Shown here one piece after another: positions 1 through 6,926 of a DNA stretch of 10,840 nt (within the stretch, counting starts at the first letter, position 1; every line of letters begins with the position of its first letter). The stretch comes from DATBED01 sp036276195. GTDB lineage: Bacteria; Patescibacteriota; Saccharimonadia; Saccharimonadales; UBA4665. The stretch lies in NCBI GenBank assembly GCA_036276195.1, contig DATBED010000010.1:1-10840 (forward strand), written 5' to 3'. The notes under the pieces were generated by a model. It saw nothing but the letters and a program-made list of their open reading frames with translations, was not told the origin of the DNA and did not search any database. The position numbers and the translations under genes were made by a program.

Positions 1-612
1 ACCGATTTTGTTAACCAAACCAGGCCTTTAACAGAGGAGATGTTCAGCGGTAACGACGCCGAGTTAGCGCGACAGCTGGCCGAAAAGGGCTACGAAGTTC
101 ACGTTGGCCTGACTACAGCCTATGCCGAAGATATTATTAAAATGTGCCTGCAGGCGTCTATTAGAGAGTATTGCCCGAACGATTCCGGCCGCCGCTTTAA
201 AGACCTACAGTCTACTAGGGAGTGGCTGGCCAAAGGTCGGGCCGCCATCTTGCTGCTAAAGCGTGACGGCGAGCAATTGAGCCTAGCCGGCTATGGCTGG
301 GGCGGCACCGAAACTAACCCGCGCGTGCCTGGGGGCGAAACCACTTTTGCCCTGCGAATTGGCGAGCAGAACCAGGGCCAGGGCTTGGCTACACCTTATT
401 GCCGGCTGATAGTTGCCGGCAACGCCCTGCTGTATAACGCCAAGAATTTCTGGCTTGAGACTTGGGCCAGCGACGGTGCAGCAGTCCACATCTACCACAA
501 AATCGGCTTCGAAGACGTTGACCAAGAACCGGGTCAACGCCCAACTGCCGCCGGGGACCTGGTGGCCGATACTCGGTTGTACATGTCTCTAGTTAATGAA
601 CTTCTGCCCTAG
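1..612 (+). CDS. GNAT-family N-acetyltransferase, 5' end probably outside the window
   Basis: This is probably an acetyl-CoA-dependent N-acetyltransferase of the GNAT superfamily; the substrate cannot be told. Numbering from the ATG at position 40, a glycine-rich segment around residues 107-117 (IGEQNQGQGLA) fits the acetyl-CoA pyrophosphate-binding motif A, Q-x-x-G-x-G. It is followed by an alpha-helical stretch and a motif B-like end, ASDGAAVHIYHKIGFEDV, with the usual Tyr and Gly-Phe. The frame stays open from base 1 to the ATG at 40. The AGAGGAG just before that ATG abuts it with no spacer, so it cannot act as its ribosome binding site. The real start is therefore probably upstream, and 40 is only the first ATG in the window (190 residues from there). 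The stop TAG at 610-612 overlaps the GTG start of the riboflavin kinase by one base, so the two are likely co-translated. The family call is fairly firm; the 5' end is uncertain. Confidence 0.7.
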   Translation, partial: TDFVNQTRPLTEEMFSGNDAELARQLAEKGYEVHVGLTTAYAEDIIKMCLQASIREYCPNDSGRRFKDLQSTREWLAKGRAAILLLKRDGEQLSLAGYGWGGTETNPRVPGGETTFALRIGEQNQGQGLATPYCRLIVAGNALLYNAKNFWLETWASDGAAVHIYHKIGFEDVDQEPGQRPTAAGDLVADTRLYMSLVNELLP

Positions 613-992
613 TGAAGCCCGACTTGCCGGCCGAGCTGAGCGGCGTGGTGACGCGCTTTAAGGGGAATGGCCGCCAGTTGGGCTACCCGACTGCCAATCT
701 GGACGTCCAAACCGACCTAGAGGACGGTGTTTATTTTGGTTTTGCCACGCTGGAGCAGTGGAAAAATCATCCGACTATCATTTTTGTGGGCACGCCGACC
801 ACCGTGGGCGACACCGAGCGCCGCGTTGAAGCCTATCTGCTCGACATCCCCGATCAAGATTACTACGACCTACCGCTCAAACTGTCGCTTGAGCACTACC
901 ACCGCTCCAACCAAACATTTAATAACCTCAATCAATTAATAGACATTATGAAACAAGACGAAACGGCCGCCCGAAACTTCTTTGCTGCTTGA
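612..992 (+). CDS. Stand-alone riboflavin kinase domain protein
   Basis: Riboflavin kinase transfers the ATP gamma-phosphate to riboflavin, giving FMN in the cytoplasm. The 126-residue protein matches only the kinase half of bifunctional RibF; the FAD-synthetase nucleotidyltransferase half is absent. Visible landmarks are GVVTRFKGNGRQLGYPTANL at residues 11-30 with the PTAN motif at 26-29 (nucleotide and metal binding), GVYFGFA at 39-45, and VEAYLLD around Glu73, the expected catalytic Glu position. The C-terminal helix resembles the RibF end. The usual N-x-G-x-x-P-T-F-G and D-L-Y-G segments are altered here (VGTPTTVG, QDYYDLP), so the protein is divergent. The GTG start overlaps the preceding TAG by one base (TAGTG), which suggests translational coupling to the acetyltransferase. 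It could be a flavin salvage enzyme in a host-dependent organism. It could also have drifted in substrate. Confidence 0.77.
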   Translation: MKPDLPAELSGVVTRFKGNGRQLGYPTANLDVQTDLEDGVYFGFATLEQWKNHPTIIFVGTPTTVGDTERRVEAYLLDIPDQDYYDLPLKLSLEHYHRSNQTFNNLNQLIDIMKQDETAARNFFAA

Positions 993-1097
993 AGCTGCAT
1001 GCCTAGTTAACATCAAGAACGCATCATTTAGATATCAAAGTAATGTCATTTAGGCGTGCTGCCAAGGAGGGGCGCAAAGAAATGCCGTGGTCTAAGG
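993..1097. other. Short convergent intergenic region
   Basis: These 105 bases separate the riboflavin kinase and SAH hydrolase 3' ends. I see no hairpin followed by a T-run on either strand, so no intrinsic terminator can be supported. The octamer TCATTTAG occurs twice (near 1024 and 1047). A strong AAGGAGGGG at about 1063-1071 precedes a tiny open frame on the + strand; see the findings. Confidence 0.5.
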
Positions 1098-2390
1098 CTA
1101 GTAGCGGTAGTGCTCGGCTTTGAAGGGGCCTTCGACTGGGATGTCGAGGTATTCGGCTTGGTTGGGCGTCAGCTTTGTCAGGTGGCCGCCCAGCGCTTCC
1201 ACGTGGATGGCGGCGACTTTTTCGTCTAATTCTTTAGGCAGGCGGTAAACACCAACTTCGTAATCTTTGGTATAAAGCTCAATTTGGCCTAGTACCTGAT
1301 TAGAGAAGGAATTAGACATTACGAAAGAAGGGTGACCAGTGGCGTTCCCCAAATTAACCAATCGGCCTTCAGATAGAATAATCAGCCGACGACCGTTAGG
1401 CAACATGTAAAGGTCGACCAAAGGCTTGATCGTCTCTTTTTTGACACCTTTAAGCTCGTTTAGCTGCTTAATCTGGATTTCGTGGTCAAAATGGCCGATG
1501 TTGCAGACAATAGCCGTATCCTTCATGGCCTGCATATGCTCCAGCCGGATGATGTCTTTATTGCCGGTGGCGGTCACGAAGATGTCGCCCTGGGGCGCGG
1601 CCTCTTCCATAGTAGCCACTTCGTAGCCCTCCATAAGAGCTTGCAGGGCGCAGATCGGGTCAACTTCCGTGATCAGCACGCGGGCGCCGAAGGCGCGCAG
1701 GCCCTGGGCGCTGCCTTTGCCAACGTCGCCGTAGCCGGCCACCACGGCCACCTTGCCGGCAATCATGATGTCGGTGGCTCGTTTGATGCCGTCTATCAGC
1801 GATTCGCGGCATCCGTAAAGGTTATCGAACTTCGACTTGGTAACGCTATCGTTAATGTTAATAGCCGGCACTTTGAGCTTGCCTTCTTTCAGGAATTGTA
1901 CCAGCTGCTTAACGCCGGTGGTCGTTTCTTCGGTCACACCCTTAATATGGTCAAGTAGTGACGGATGTTTATCGTGAACTAAAGCGGTCAGGTCGCCGCC
2001 GTCGTCTAGCAGCATGTTGGGGCCTTGGCCGCCTGGGAACTTCAAGGTTTGCTCAACACACCACCAATACTGGTCTTCGGTTTCACCTTTCCAGGCAAAA
2101 ACCGGCGTGCCAACAGCCGCCAAGGCCGCCGCCGCCTGATCTTGGGTCGAGAAAATATTGCACGACGACCAGCGCACCTCGGCGCCCAGGGCTTGCAGGG
2201 TTTCCACCAGCACGGCAGTTTGAATGGTCATGTGGATCGAGCCACTAATCCGGGCGCCTTTCAGCGGCTGGCCTTTGCCATACTCTGCACGTAGGGCCAT
2301 CAGGCCGGGCATTTCTTTTTCGGCCAGCCGAATTTCGGCGCGGCCCCAATCGGCCAATTTAATGTCTTTAACCTCATAGTCGTCGGCCAT
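1098..2390 (-). CDS. ahcY: Adenosylhomocysteinase (S-adenosyl-L-homocysteine hydrolase)
   Basis: This NAD-dependent cytoplasmic enzyme reversibly splits S-adenosylhomocysteine into adenosine and homocysteine, relieving product inhibition of methyltransferases. The 430 residues are a normal full length. Family landmarks are all present: SGSIHMTIQTAVLVETL at 49-65 with His53, CNIFSTQD at 77-84, LLDDGGDLT at 126-134 with Asp132, EETTTG at 153-158, the substrate Lys184 and Asp188 in NDSVTKSKFDN, and Cys193. The NAD-binding GYGDVGKG lies at 218-225. The C-terminal KAEHYRY (424-430) is the tail whose Lys and Tyr reach the NAD of a neighbouring subunit in known tetramers. The ATG at 2390 has GAGGAG at 2402-2407 on the minus strand, inside the upstream kinase gene. 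It shares one base with the kinase stop (TAATG), so the two form a coupled operon. The stop is TAG. The identification is very secure. Confidence 0.98.
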   Translation of the reverse strand: MADDYEVKDIKLADWGRAEIRLAEKEMPGLMALRAEYGKGQPLKGARISGSIHMTIQTAVLVETLQALGAEVRWSSCNIFSTQDQAAAALAAVGTPVFAWKGETEDQYWWCVEQTLKFPGGQGPNMLLDDGGDLTALVHDKHPSLLDHIKGVTEETTTGVKQLVQFLKEGKLKVPAININDSVTKSKFDNLYGCRESLIDGIKRATDIMIAGKVAVVAGYGDVGKGSAQGLRAFGARVLITEVDPICALQALMEGYEVATMEEAAPQGDIFVTATGNKDIIRLEHMQAMKDTAIVCNIGHFDHEIQIKQLNELKGVKKETIKPLVDLYMLPNGRRLIILSEGRLVNLGNATGHPSFVMSNSFSNQVLGQIELYTKDYEVGVYRLPKELDEKVAAIHVEALGGHLTKLTPNQAEYLDIPVEGPFKAEHYRY

Positions 2391-3340
2391 TACAGAGTTA
2401 TCTCCTCGTTAAAATTATCTTTATAGCGCTTAGCCACGGCCTCTTTGGTGAAAGACTGCTGCGTGCCGTGGCCTTCAATCACAAACGAAGCCAGGGTGGC
2501 ACCCAGATGGCCGCATTGATTCAGCTCCCAACCGCGCAAATAGCCATACATAAAGCCGGCGCGGTAAGCGTCGCCGGCACCGGTCGGATCGACCAGGTCA
2601 ACTTGGGCGACACCGATCTTTATAGGCTCATTTAGTTTAGAGCCTTCTATGACCGAGCCGTCGCGCCCCAGAGTCGTGACTAAAATAGGCACCTGTTGCT
2701 TGAGGGCTTCGGGGGTAGTATTGAGTTTTTTGCACACCAGGCCCAACTCGTAGTCGTTAACAAACAACACTTCGGCCGCAGCAATGCCGGCGGCCAGATC
2801 GATTGTTGGCCAGGTGACTTGTTGACCGGGGTCGTAGACTAAGCGAAAACCAAACTGCTGACATTCCTCGACTTGGCGGTTCATAGCTTCCGGATTGTTG
2901 GCGCACACCATAGCCACGATATCTTGCCCTTGCCATGGCTTGAAACTGACGGATTCACTGTCGCTCATAGCGCCCTGGTAAAAGCCGCCGACTTGGTTGT
3001 CTTCGCTGTCGGTAATTACATTAAAGGAGGCCGTGGGCAGGTCGCTATAATGGACTAAAGACGTATCCACTCCCATTGCCTGCAGATCGGCTATGTAGGT
3101 TTCGGCATCTTGCCCAACGGAGCCGACCAGCACCGGCTTTTCGCCCAGCTGGGCCAGGCCATAAGCAATATTGGCACCGATACCGCCCCGTGAGTTTTCT
3201 AGCTTATCGAGTAAGGTCGATATGGAAAGTACATGCAATTTTTCAGGCTGAATAAAATCACGGTAGCGACCGGTAAAATTCATAATGCGGTCAATAGCAA
3301 TTGATCCGCAAATAACTAGCTGGGGCTTAGTCTGGCTCAC
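2390..3340 (-). CDS. PfkB-family kinase, probably adenosine/nucleoside kinase
   Basis: This is a ribokinase-fold (PfkB) sugar or nucleoside kinase of 316 residues. The N-terminal strand QLVICGSIAID ends in Asp17, a usual substrate-hydroxyl contact. GGIGAN at 52-57 is the first PfkB signature. DPTGAGD at 251-257 is the second, with Asp257 as catalytic base and the anion hole before it. The segment LASFVIEGHGTQ near 285-296 resembles nucleoside-kinase members of the family. It lies directly upstream of the SAH hydrolase with a one-base overlap. Phosphorylating adenosine to AMP would pull SAH hydrolysis forward, so adenosine is the best substrate guess; this rests on context and is not proven. 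The start is GTG at 3340: the next in-frame ATG (residue 20) would lose the first beta strand. No Shine-Dalgarno precedes it, but a promoter lies immediately upstream, pointing to a leaderless message. Confidence 0.85.
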   Translation of the reverse strand: MSQTKPQLVICGSIAIDRIMNFTGRYRDFIQPEKLHVLSISTLLDKLENSRGGIGANIAYGLAQLGEKPVLVGSVGQDAETYIADLQAMGVDTSLVHYSDLPTASFNVITDSEDNQVGGFYQGAMSDSESVSFKPWQGQDIVAMVCANNPEAMNRQVEECQQFGFRLVYDPGQQVTWPTIDLAAGIAAAEVLFVNDYELGLVCKKLNTTPEALKQQVPILVTTLGRDGSVIEGSKLNEPIKIGVAQVDLVDPTGAGDAYRAGFMYGYLRGWELNQCGHLGATLASFVIEGHGTQQSFTKEAVAKRYKDNFNEEITL

Positions 3341-3348
3341 TTGTCTAA

Positions 3349-3377
3349 AGTATAGCGAACAACCTGGCGTCGTCCAA
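3349..3377 (-). promoter_or_regulatory. Promoter of the kinase-ahcY operon
   Basis: On the minus strand TTGGAC (3377-3372), a 17-base spacer and TATACT (3354-3349) form a sigma70-type promoter. The -10 box ends 8 bases before the GTG start at 3340, so transcription should begin at or within a base or two of the start codon. This fits the lack of a Shine-Dalgarno for that gene. Confidence 0.6.
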
Positions 3378-3465
3378 GTTCAGCCATTTTTACTATGCCT
3401 CGCTGCCCTTCAGCCTTTCCTAAGCTTGCTCATCTTTAATAACAAGCAGTAAAAGGAATAAACCC

Positions 3466-4857
3466 ATGAACTTTATGACACGAGGCATTCGTAATGCCTT
3501 TAGAAATATGATTCGTACCTCTTCAATCGTGATTATCTTAGGTTTGAGCCTGGGCCTAAGCCTGGCTATGCTGGTAGCTCACCAGGCCGTTAGTGACAAG
3601 ATTACGGCAGTTAAGGCTTCGGTCGGCAATACTATTACCATCGCGCCGGCCGGTTTTAACGGTTCCAGTCAGGTTAATAACGCGCTGACTACCAGCCAAC
3701 TAAGCAAAGTGGCTACGTTGTCGCACGTTACATCTTTGGCAGAAAATTTGACGGATCGTTTGCCCACAACAGGCAGCTCCACGCCTTCTTTTGGTGGCCG
3801 GAACGATAATAGCAGCGGCAGTACCACCAGCCTAACCTCGCCGGTCCAGCTTAATTTGAATGGCGGCCAAGGGGGCGGAAAGGTATTCGTAGGCGGCGGT
3901 GGCAGCCTGCCGACCAACTTCACGCCGCCAATCTCATTTGCCGGCACTACGCAGCCCTCTCAGCTTAACGGCACTGATTTGACTATCAGCAGCGGGCAAA
4001 CGATTAACGGCTCCAAAGATACCAATAACGCTCTAATAAGCTCGGATATGGCTAGTAAAAATAACTTGAAAGTCGGCTCGACCTTTACAGCCTATAACAC
4101 CACCTTGACTGTGGCCGGCATCTTCAAGAGCGATAACCAAGGTGTCAATAACAATGTTGTCGTGTCGTTACCGGCCGAGCAGCGCTTGAGCGGCCAAAGC
4201 GGCGTCATTACTAATGCCGTAGCCTCGGTTGATTCGCTCGACAATCTTAGCTCCGTCACTACGTCAGTCAAGAATATGCTGGGTTCCTCGGCCGATGTTA
4301 CCAGCGCCCAAGACCAAGCTAATCAAACAGTGCAGCCGCTAAATAGCGTCAAAACTATATCGCTGTACAGCTTGATCGGGGCCGTGATTGCCGGCGGCAT
4401 CATCATTCTGCTGACTATGGTGATGATCGTGCGCGAACGCCGCCGCGAAATCGGCGTGATCAAGGCCATCGGCGCCAGCAACGTCAAGGTGGTGGGTCAG
4501 TTCATGGCGGAAGCGGTTACCTTTACCGTAATGGCGGCGGTTATCGGCATCATTTTAGGAGTGGTGGCCGGCAACCCGATCACTCACTTGCTCGTCACTA
4601 ATAGTTCATCAAGCACTACTTCTGCGGCAGCTGGACCTGGCGGCGGTTTCCGAAGCGGCGGCGGCTTTGGCGGCCAAGGTGGCGGCCGTGGCTTCGGAGC
4701 GGTGCGCAACAATGTTTCGGCTATCCACGCCGCTGTCGGCTGGAGCATCATTTTCTACGGACTAGCGGCCGCCCTCTTGATCGCTATTGTTGGCAGCGCC
4801 TTGGCCTCGTTCTTTATCGCCAAAATCCGGCCGGCCGAAGTAATGAGAGTGGAGTAG
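3466..4857 (+). CDS. MacB-like ABC transporter permease (FtsX fold) with Gly-rich loops
   Basis: Permease of a MacB/LolCE-type ABC system, in which two copies usually pair with an ATPase dimer to move substrates or transmit force across the membrane. It has 463 residues: TM1 at about 19-38, a large Ser/Thr/Asn-rich extracytoplasmic domain (about 40-298), TM2 about 300-322, TM3 about 350-370 and TM4 about 427-451. The cytoplasmic loop after TM2, RERRREIGVIKAIGAS (323-338), is the coupling segment typical of FtsX permeases. The C-terminal RPAEVMRVE is also typical. Unusual are glycine runs in the extracytoplasmic domain (133-146) and in the TM3-TM4 loop (390-411, nearly all Gly, Phe, Arg and Gln). 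AAGGA at 3453-3457, 8 bases before the ATG, sets the start. The ATPase begins 11 bases after the stop. The substrate is unknown; a peptide, lipid or lipoprotein is possible. Confidence 0.88.
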   Translation: MNFMTRGIRNAFRNMIRTSSIVIILGLSLGLSLAMLVAHQAVSDKITAVKASVGNTITIAPAGFNGSSQVNNALTTSQLSKVATLSHVTSLAENLTDRLPTTGSSTPSFGGRNDNSSGSTTSLTSPVQLNLNGGQGGGKVFVGGGGSLPTNFTPPISFAGTTQPSQLNGTDLTISSGQTINGSKDTNNALISSDMASKNNLKVGSTFTAYNTTLTVAGIFKSDNQGVNNNVVVSLPAEQRLSGQSGVITNAVASVDSLDNLSSVTTSVKNMLGSSADVTSAQDQANQTVQPLNSVKTISLYSLIGAVIAGGIIILLTMVMIVRERRREIGVIKAIGASNVKVVGQFMAEAVTFTVMAAVIGIILGVVAGNPITHLLVTNSSSSTTSAAAGPGGGFRSGGGFGGQGGGRGFGAVRNNVSAIHAAVGWSIIFYGLAAALLIAIVGSALASFFIAKIRPAEVMRVE

Positions 4858-4868
4858 AAAGGACCAAT

Positions 4869-5561
4869 ATGTTAGAAGTCAAAGATATCAAACGAGTTTT
4901 CCCGAGTGGTGACGTCAAGGTCTTGGCAGTCGATGATGTGTCGTTTAAAGTGCCGGAAGGCCAATTCGTCAGTATTGTCGGGCGCAGCGGCAGCGGCAAG
5001 TCTACCCTGCTAAGCTTACTGGGAGCACTGGATAAGCCGACCAGTGGCAGCATTAAAGTCGACGACCAAGACATAACCAAGCTGGGTGACCACGACCTTA
5101 TAAAATACCGTTGCCGTGCGATTGGTTTCGTTTTTCAGAGCTATAACCTGGTACCCAACCTAACCGCCACCGAAAACGTGATGTTGCCGATGGAATTCGC
5201 TGGCACGCCGAAGCAAGAGCGCCAGACTAGGGCCCGCCAGCTGCTTGCGCAAGTTGGCCTCAAACCCGACGAAATGGAGCGCAAACCGGGTCGGTTAAGC
5301 GGCGGCCAGCAACAGCGCGTAGCCGTGGCCCGTGCCTTGGCCAATAAGCCCAAACTTATCTTGGCCGATGAGCCAACCGGCAACCTCGACAGCGCCACCG
5401 GCAAACTGATTTTTGACCTGTTACACGACCTGGCCAAGAGCGAAAATACTACCATCTTAGTCGTTACGCACGACCTGAACATTGCCGGTCAAACCGATCG
5501 TTCGTTTGAGTTAAGTGACGGCAAACTTAAGGAGAGAAATAATGGCAAAAAACGAAGCTGA
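4869..5561 (+). CDS. ABC transporter ATP-binding protein, MacB/LolD-like
   Basis: The cytoplasmic ATPase that powers the adjacent permease. At 230 residues it is a complete single nucleotide-binding domain. Walker A GRSGSGKST is at 38-46, Q-loop Gln90 in FVFQSYNL, the signature LSGGQQQR at 143-150, Walker B LILADEP at 163-169 with catalytic Glu168, the D-loop after it (GNLD), and the switch His201 in VVTHD. The YNLVPNLTATENV stretch and short length are typical of the MacB/LolD/FtsE group. AAGGA at 4859-4863, 5 bases before the ATG, supports the start. Its last 20 bases overlap the start of the DUF5666-like gene, whose ribosome binding site lies inside this gene, so the three are one operon. 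It uses mainly CGN arginine codons (12 of 14), the usual style in this window. Confidence 0.95.
   Translation: MLEVKDIKRVFPSGDVKVLAVDDVSFKVPEGQFVSIVGRSGSGKSTLLSLLGALDKPTSGSIKVDDQDITKLGDHDLIKYRCRAIGFVFQSYNLVPNLTATENVMLPMEFAGTPKQERQTRARQLLAQVGLKPDEMERKPGRLSGGQQQRVAVARALANKPKLILADEPTGNLDSATGKLIFDLLHDLAKSENTTILVVTHDLNIAGQTDRSFELSDGKLKERNNGKKRS
5529..5534 (+). promoter_or_regulatory. Ribosome binding site that fixes the start of the DUF5666-like gene
   Basis: AAGGAG lies 7 bases before the ATG at 5542. This is an ideal spacing and favours that start over the in-frame GTG at 5515. The site is inside the 3' end of the ATPase gene. Confidence 0.75.
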
Positions 5562-6093
5562 ACAATACGTCAGCGGCGAGGAACACCTGGCCCGCAAGAA
5601 CTCTGTACCAGGATCTCGCCAAAATCTGACCTTACCCTTTAACGCCATTACCCTGGTCGTAATCGCGGTAATACTCTGCGGGCTAAGCTTTGTTGCTGGC
5701 ATGGCTTATCAAAAAGGCCACACTAAAACGACGTCTAGCGCCAACACGACCGGGCTAACCGGCGGCCAAGGCCGTGGCGGCTTTGGCCGCCGCGCCGGAG
5801 GGTTAGGCCAAGTAACGGCCGTCAGCTCCACTAGCATCACCATCAGCAACCAGCGCACCGGAGCTAGCACCACCTACAGCATTACGCCAAGCACCACTAT
5901 AACCGACAACGGCCAGACCGTAACTACCAGCGACATCCAAAACGGCTCCACGGTGCTAATCATGACCAGCGGCAGCAGCAACACCACCGCCACCAGTATA
6001 GTAGTGAGCCCCAACTTCGGCGGCGGAGGCGGCGGCCTCGGCGGTTCCAGCTCCAGCTCCGGCACCACCCAGCCCCCAACCCAAACCAATTAG
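5542..6093 (+). CDS. Membrane-anchored DUF5666-like protein of the ABC operon
   Basis: A 183-residue protein with a short charged cytoplasmic N-terminus, one membrane helix at about 35-56, and the rest outside. A Gly/Arg-rich segment (71-89) leads into a small beta domain (about 89-155) that reads like DUF5666: GQVTAVSSTSITISN, then SITPSTTITDNG, then DIQNGSTVLIM, the usual pattern of short strands with a Thr before the turn and an N/D-G-x-x-V strand. A glycine run (160-168) and a Ser/Thr/Pro tail (169-183) end the protein. Function is unknown. As third gene of the operon, overlapping the ATPase by 20 bases, it is likely an accessory of the transporter, and its glycine-rich segment resembles that of the permease. 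The DUF5666 assignment is by eye and moderately confident; membrane topology is more certain. Confidence 0.72.
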   Translation: MAKNEAEQYVSGEEHLARKNSVPGSRQNLTLPFNAITLVVIAVILCGLSFVAGMAYQKGHTKTTSSANTTGLTGGQGRGGFGRRAGGLGQVTAVSSTSITISNQRTGASTTYSITPSTTITDNGQTVTTSDIQNGSTVLIMTSGSSNTTATSIVVSPNFGGGGGGLGGSSSSSGTTQPPTQTN

Positions 6094-6125
6094 CCACACC
6101 TGCTCTGGAGCCTGTGCTTTCGGAC

Positions 6126-6154
6126 TTGCCAAAAATTACTTATTATGTTATTTT
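6126..6154 (+). promoter_or_regulatory. Extended -10 promoter of the 6161 gene
   Basis: TTGCCA (6126-6131), a 17-base spacer and TATTTT (6149-6154), with TG at 6146-6147 giving an extended -10. The box ends 6 bases before the ATG at 6161, so the likely first transcribed base is the A of the start codon. There is no Shine-Dalgarno. Confidence 0.55.
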
Positions 6155-6160
6155 AAGCAT

Positions 6161-6925
6161 ATGTATTTTGTCCAGGAAGAGTTATCTGTTTCGCCTGCAG
6201 ATTCCCAAATATCTCCGTTGGAAATCACCACTCCTTCTATGCCAACCAGCGGAGAGCGTGCAGGCAGCGCCTATCTCTTTGGCAGCGTGGCCGAATCTAT
6301 GGGGGTTGAGCTCGCGCCGCAAGAGAGAGGCGACTGGAAGACTTTACTCGCGGCCGCCTATGCCATTGATTACATTGTTGATGACGAAGGAAAAGATATA
6401 GATTCGGTTGTAGCCAGTTTTCTTGCTGGAGGAAAACTTGAGGGAGCAACCAACCTTATAACAACAAACTTTAGGAGATATATAGAGACCCAGCCTGAAG
6501 AGCGACGAGCACTGACTATTCAGAGGCTAGGAGCTATCGGTAGCCATGTGGAACTTTGTTCTCAAGCCGAATCTGTAACTGAACTAATCACGGCCAGACA
6601 AGACGAGGCAGAGCTGTATGCCTCTTTCTTTGAACTACCACTTAATAATACTAGTGATAAATCCCAAAGAAGCATTTTTAACGCTTGGCTGCATGTATTT
6701 AGTAGAACGGGCTATCTGGTTGACTCACTTCTTGATCTAAAAGTCGACTACGAAGACGGCGGCACTAAGGTTGAGCCAACAGTTGCAAACAGAATTATGT
6801 TAGCCAGAGCCGCATTTAGGGAAAGCGTAGTCCTGGCCCGTCAAACACCCTCTGTAGCCTTGGTCGATATTTTAAAAGTGGGCTACCATTATCTGATTCT
6901 AGGCGTTGGGCCCGAGGCGCAATAG
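6161..6925 (+). CDS. Unassigned protein, possibly class I isoprenoid-synthase fold
   Basis: I do not recognise a specific family for these 254 residues. No signal peptide or clear membrane segment is visible, and the protein looks all-helical. Two Asp-rich segments stand out: AIDYIVDDE at 68-76, and GYLVDSLLDLKVDYEDG at 184-200 with Asp188, Asp192, Asp196 and Asp199. They are about 115 residues apart on predicted helices. Squalene/phytoene synthases and trans-prenyl transferases bind metal-diphosphate through two such motifs in similar arrangement (compare DDIVDE-like and DxxxD motifs), so a class I isoprenoid-synthase relative is a reasonable guess, not a proof. The ATG at 6161 has no Shine-Dalgarno but sits right after an extended -10 promoter. 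Of 14 arginines, 10 use AGA or AGG, against 2 of 14 in the ATPase upstream, suggesting a different history. The gene ends one base from the convergent histidine kinase stop. Confidence 0.6.
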   Translation: MYFVQEELSVSPADSQISPLEITTPSMPTSGERAGSAYLFGSVAESMGVELAPQERGDWKTLLAAAYAIDYIVDDEGKDIDSVVASFLAGGKLEGATNLITTNFRRYIETQPEERRALTIQRLGAIGSHVELCSQAESVTELITARQDEAELYASFFELPLNNTSDKSQRSIFNAWLHVFSRTGYLVDSLLDLKVDYEDGGTKVEPTVANRIMLARAAFRESVVLARQTPSVALVDILKVGYHYLILGVGPEAQ

Positions 6926-6926
6926 T

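Noticed and set aside
1482..1958. A 158-codon + strand frame inside ahcY.
   Set aside because: It is antisense to a fully conserved enzyme gene and has no recognisable motif; it is a shadow of codon bias.
5515..5541. An upstream GTG start at 5515 for the DUF5666-like gene.
   Set aside because: The AAGGAG at 5529-5534 lies 7 bases before the ATG at 5542, while nothing suitable precedes 5515.
6094..6125. A terminator after the ABC operon (short GCTC/GAGC palindrome).
   Set aside because: The stem is four bases with a two-base loop and there is no T-run.
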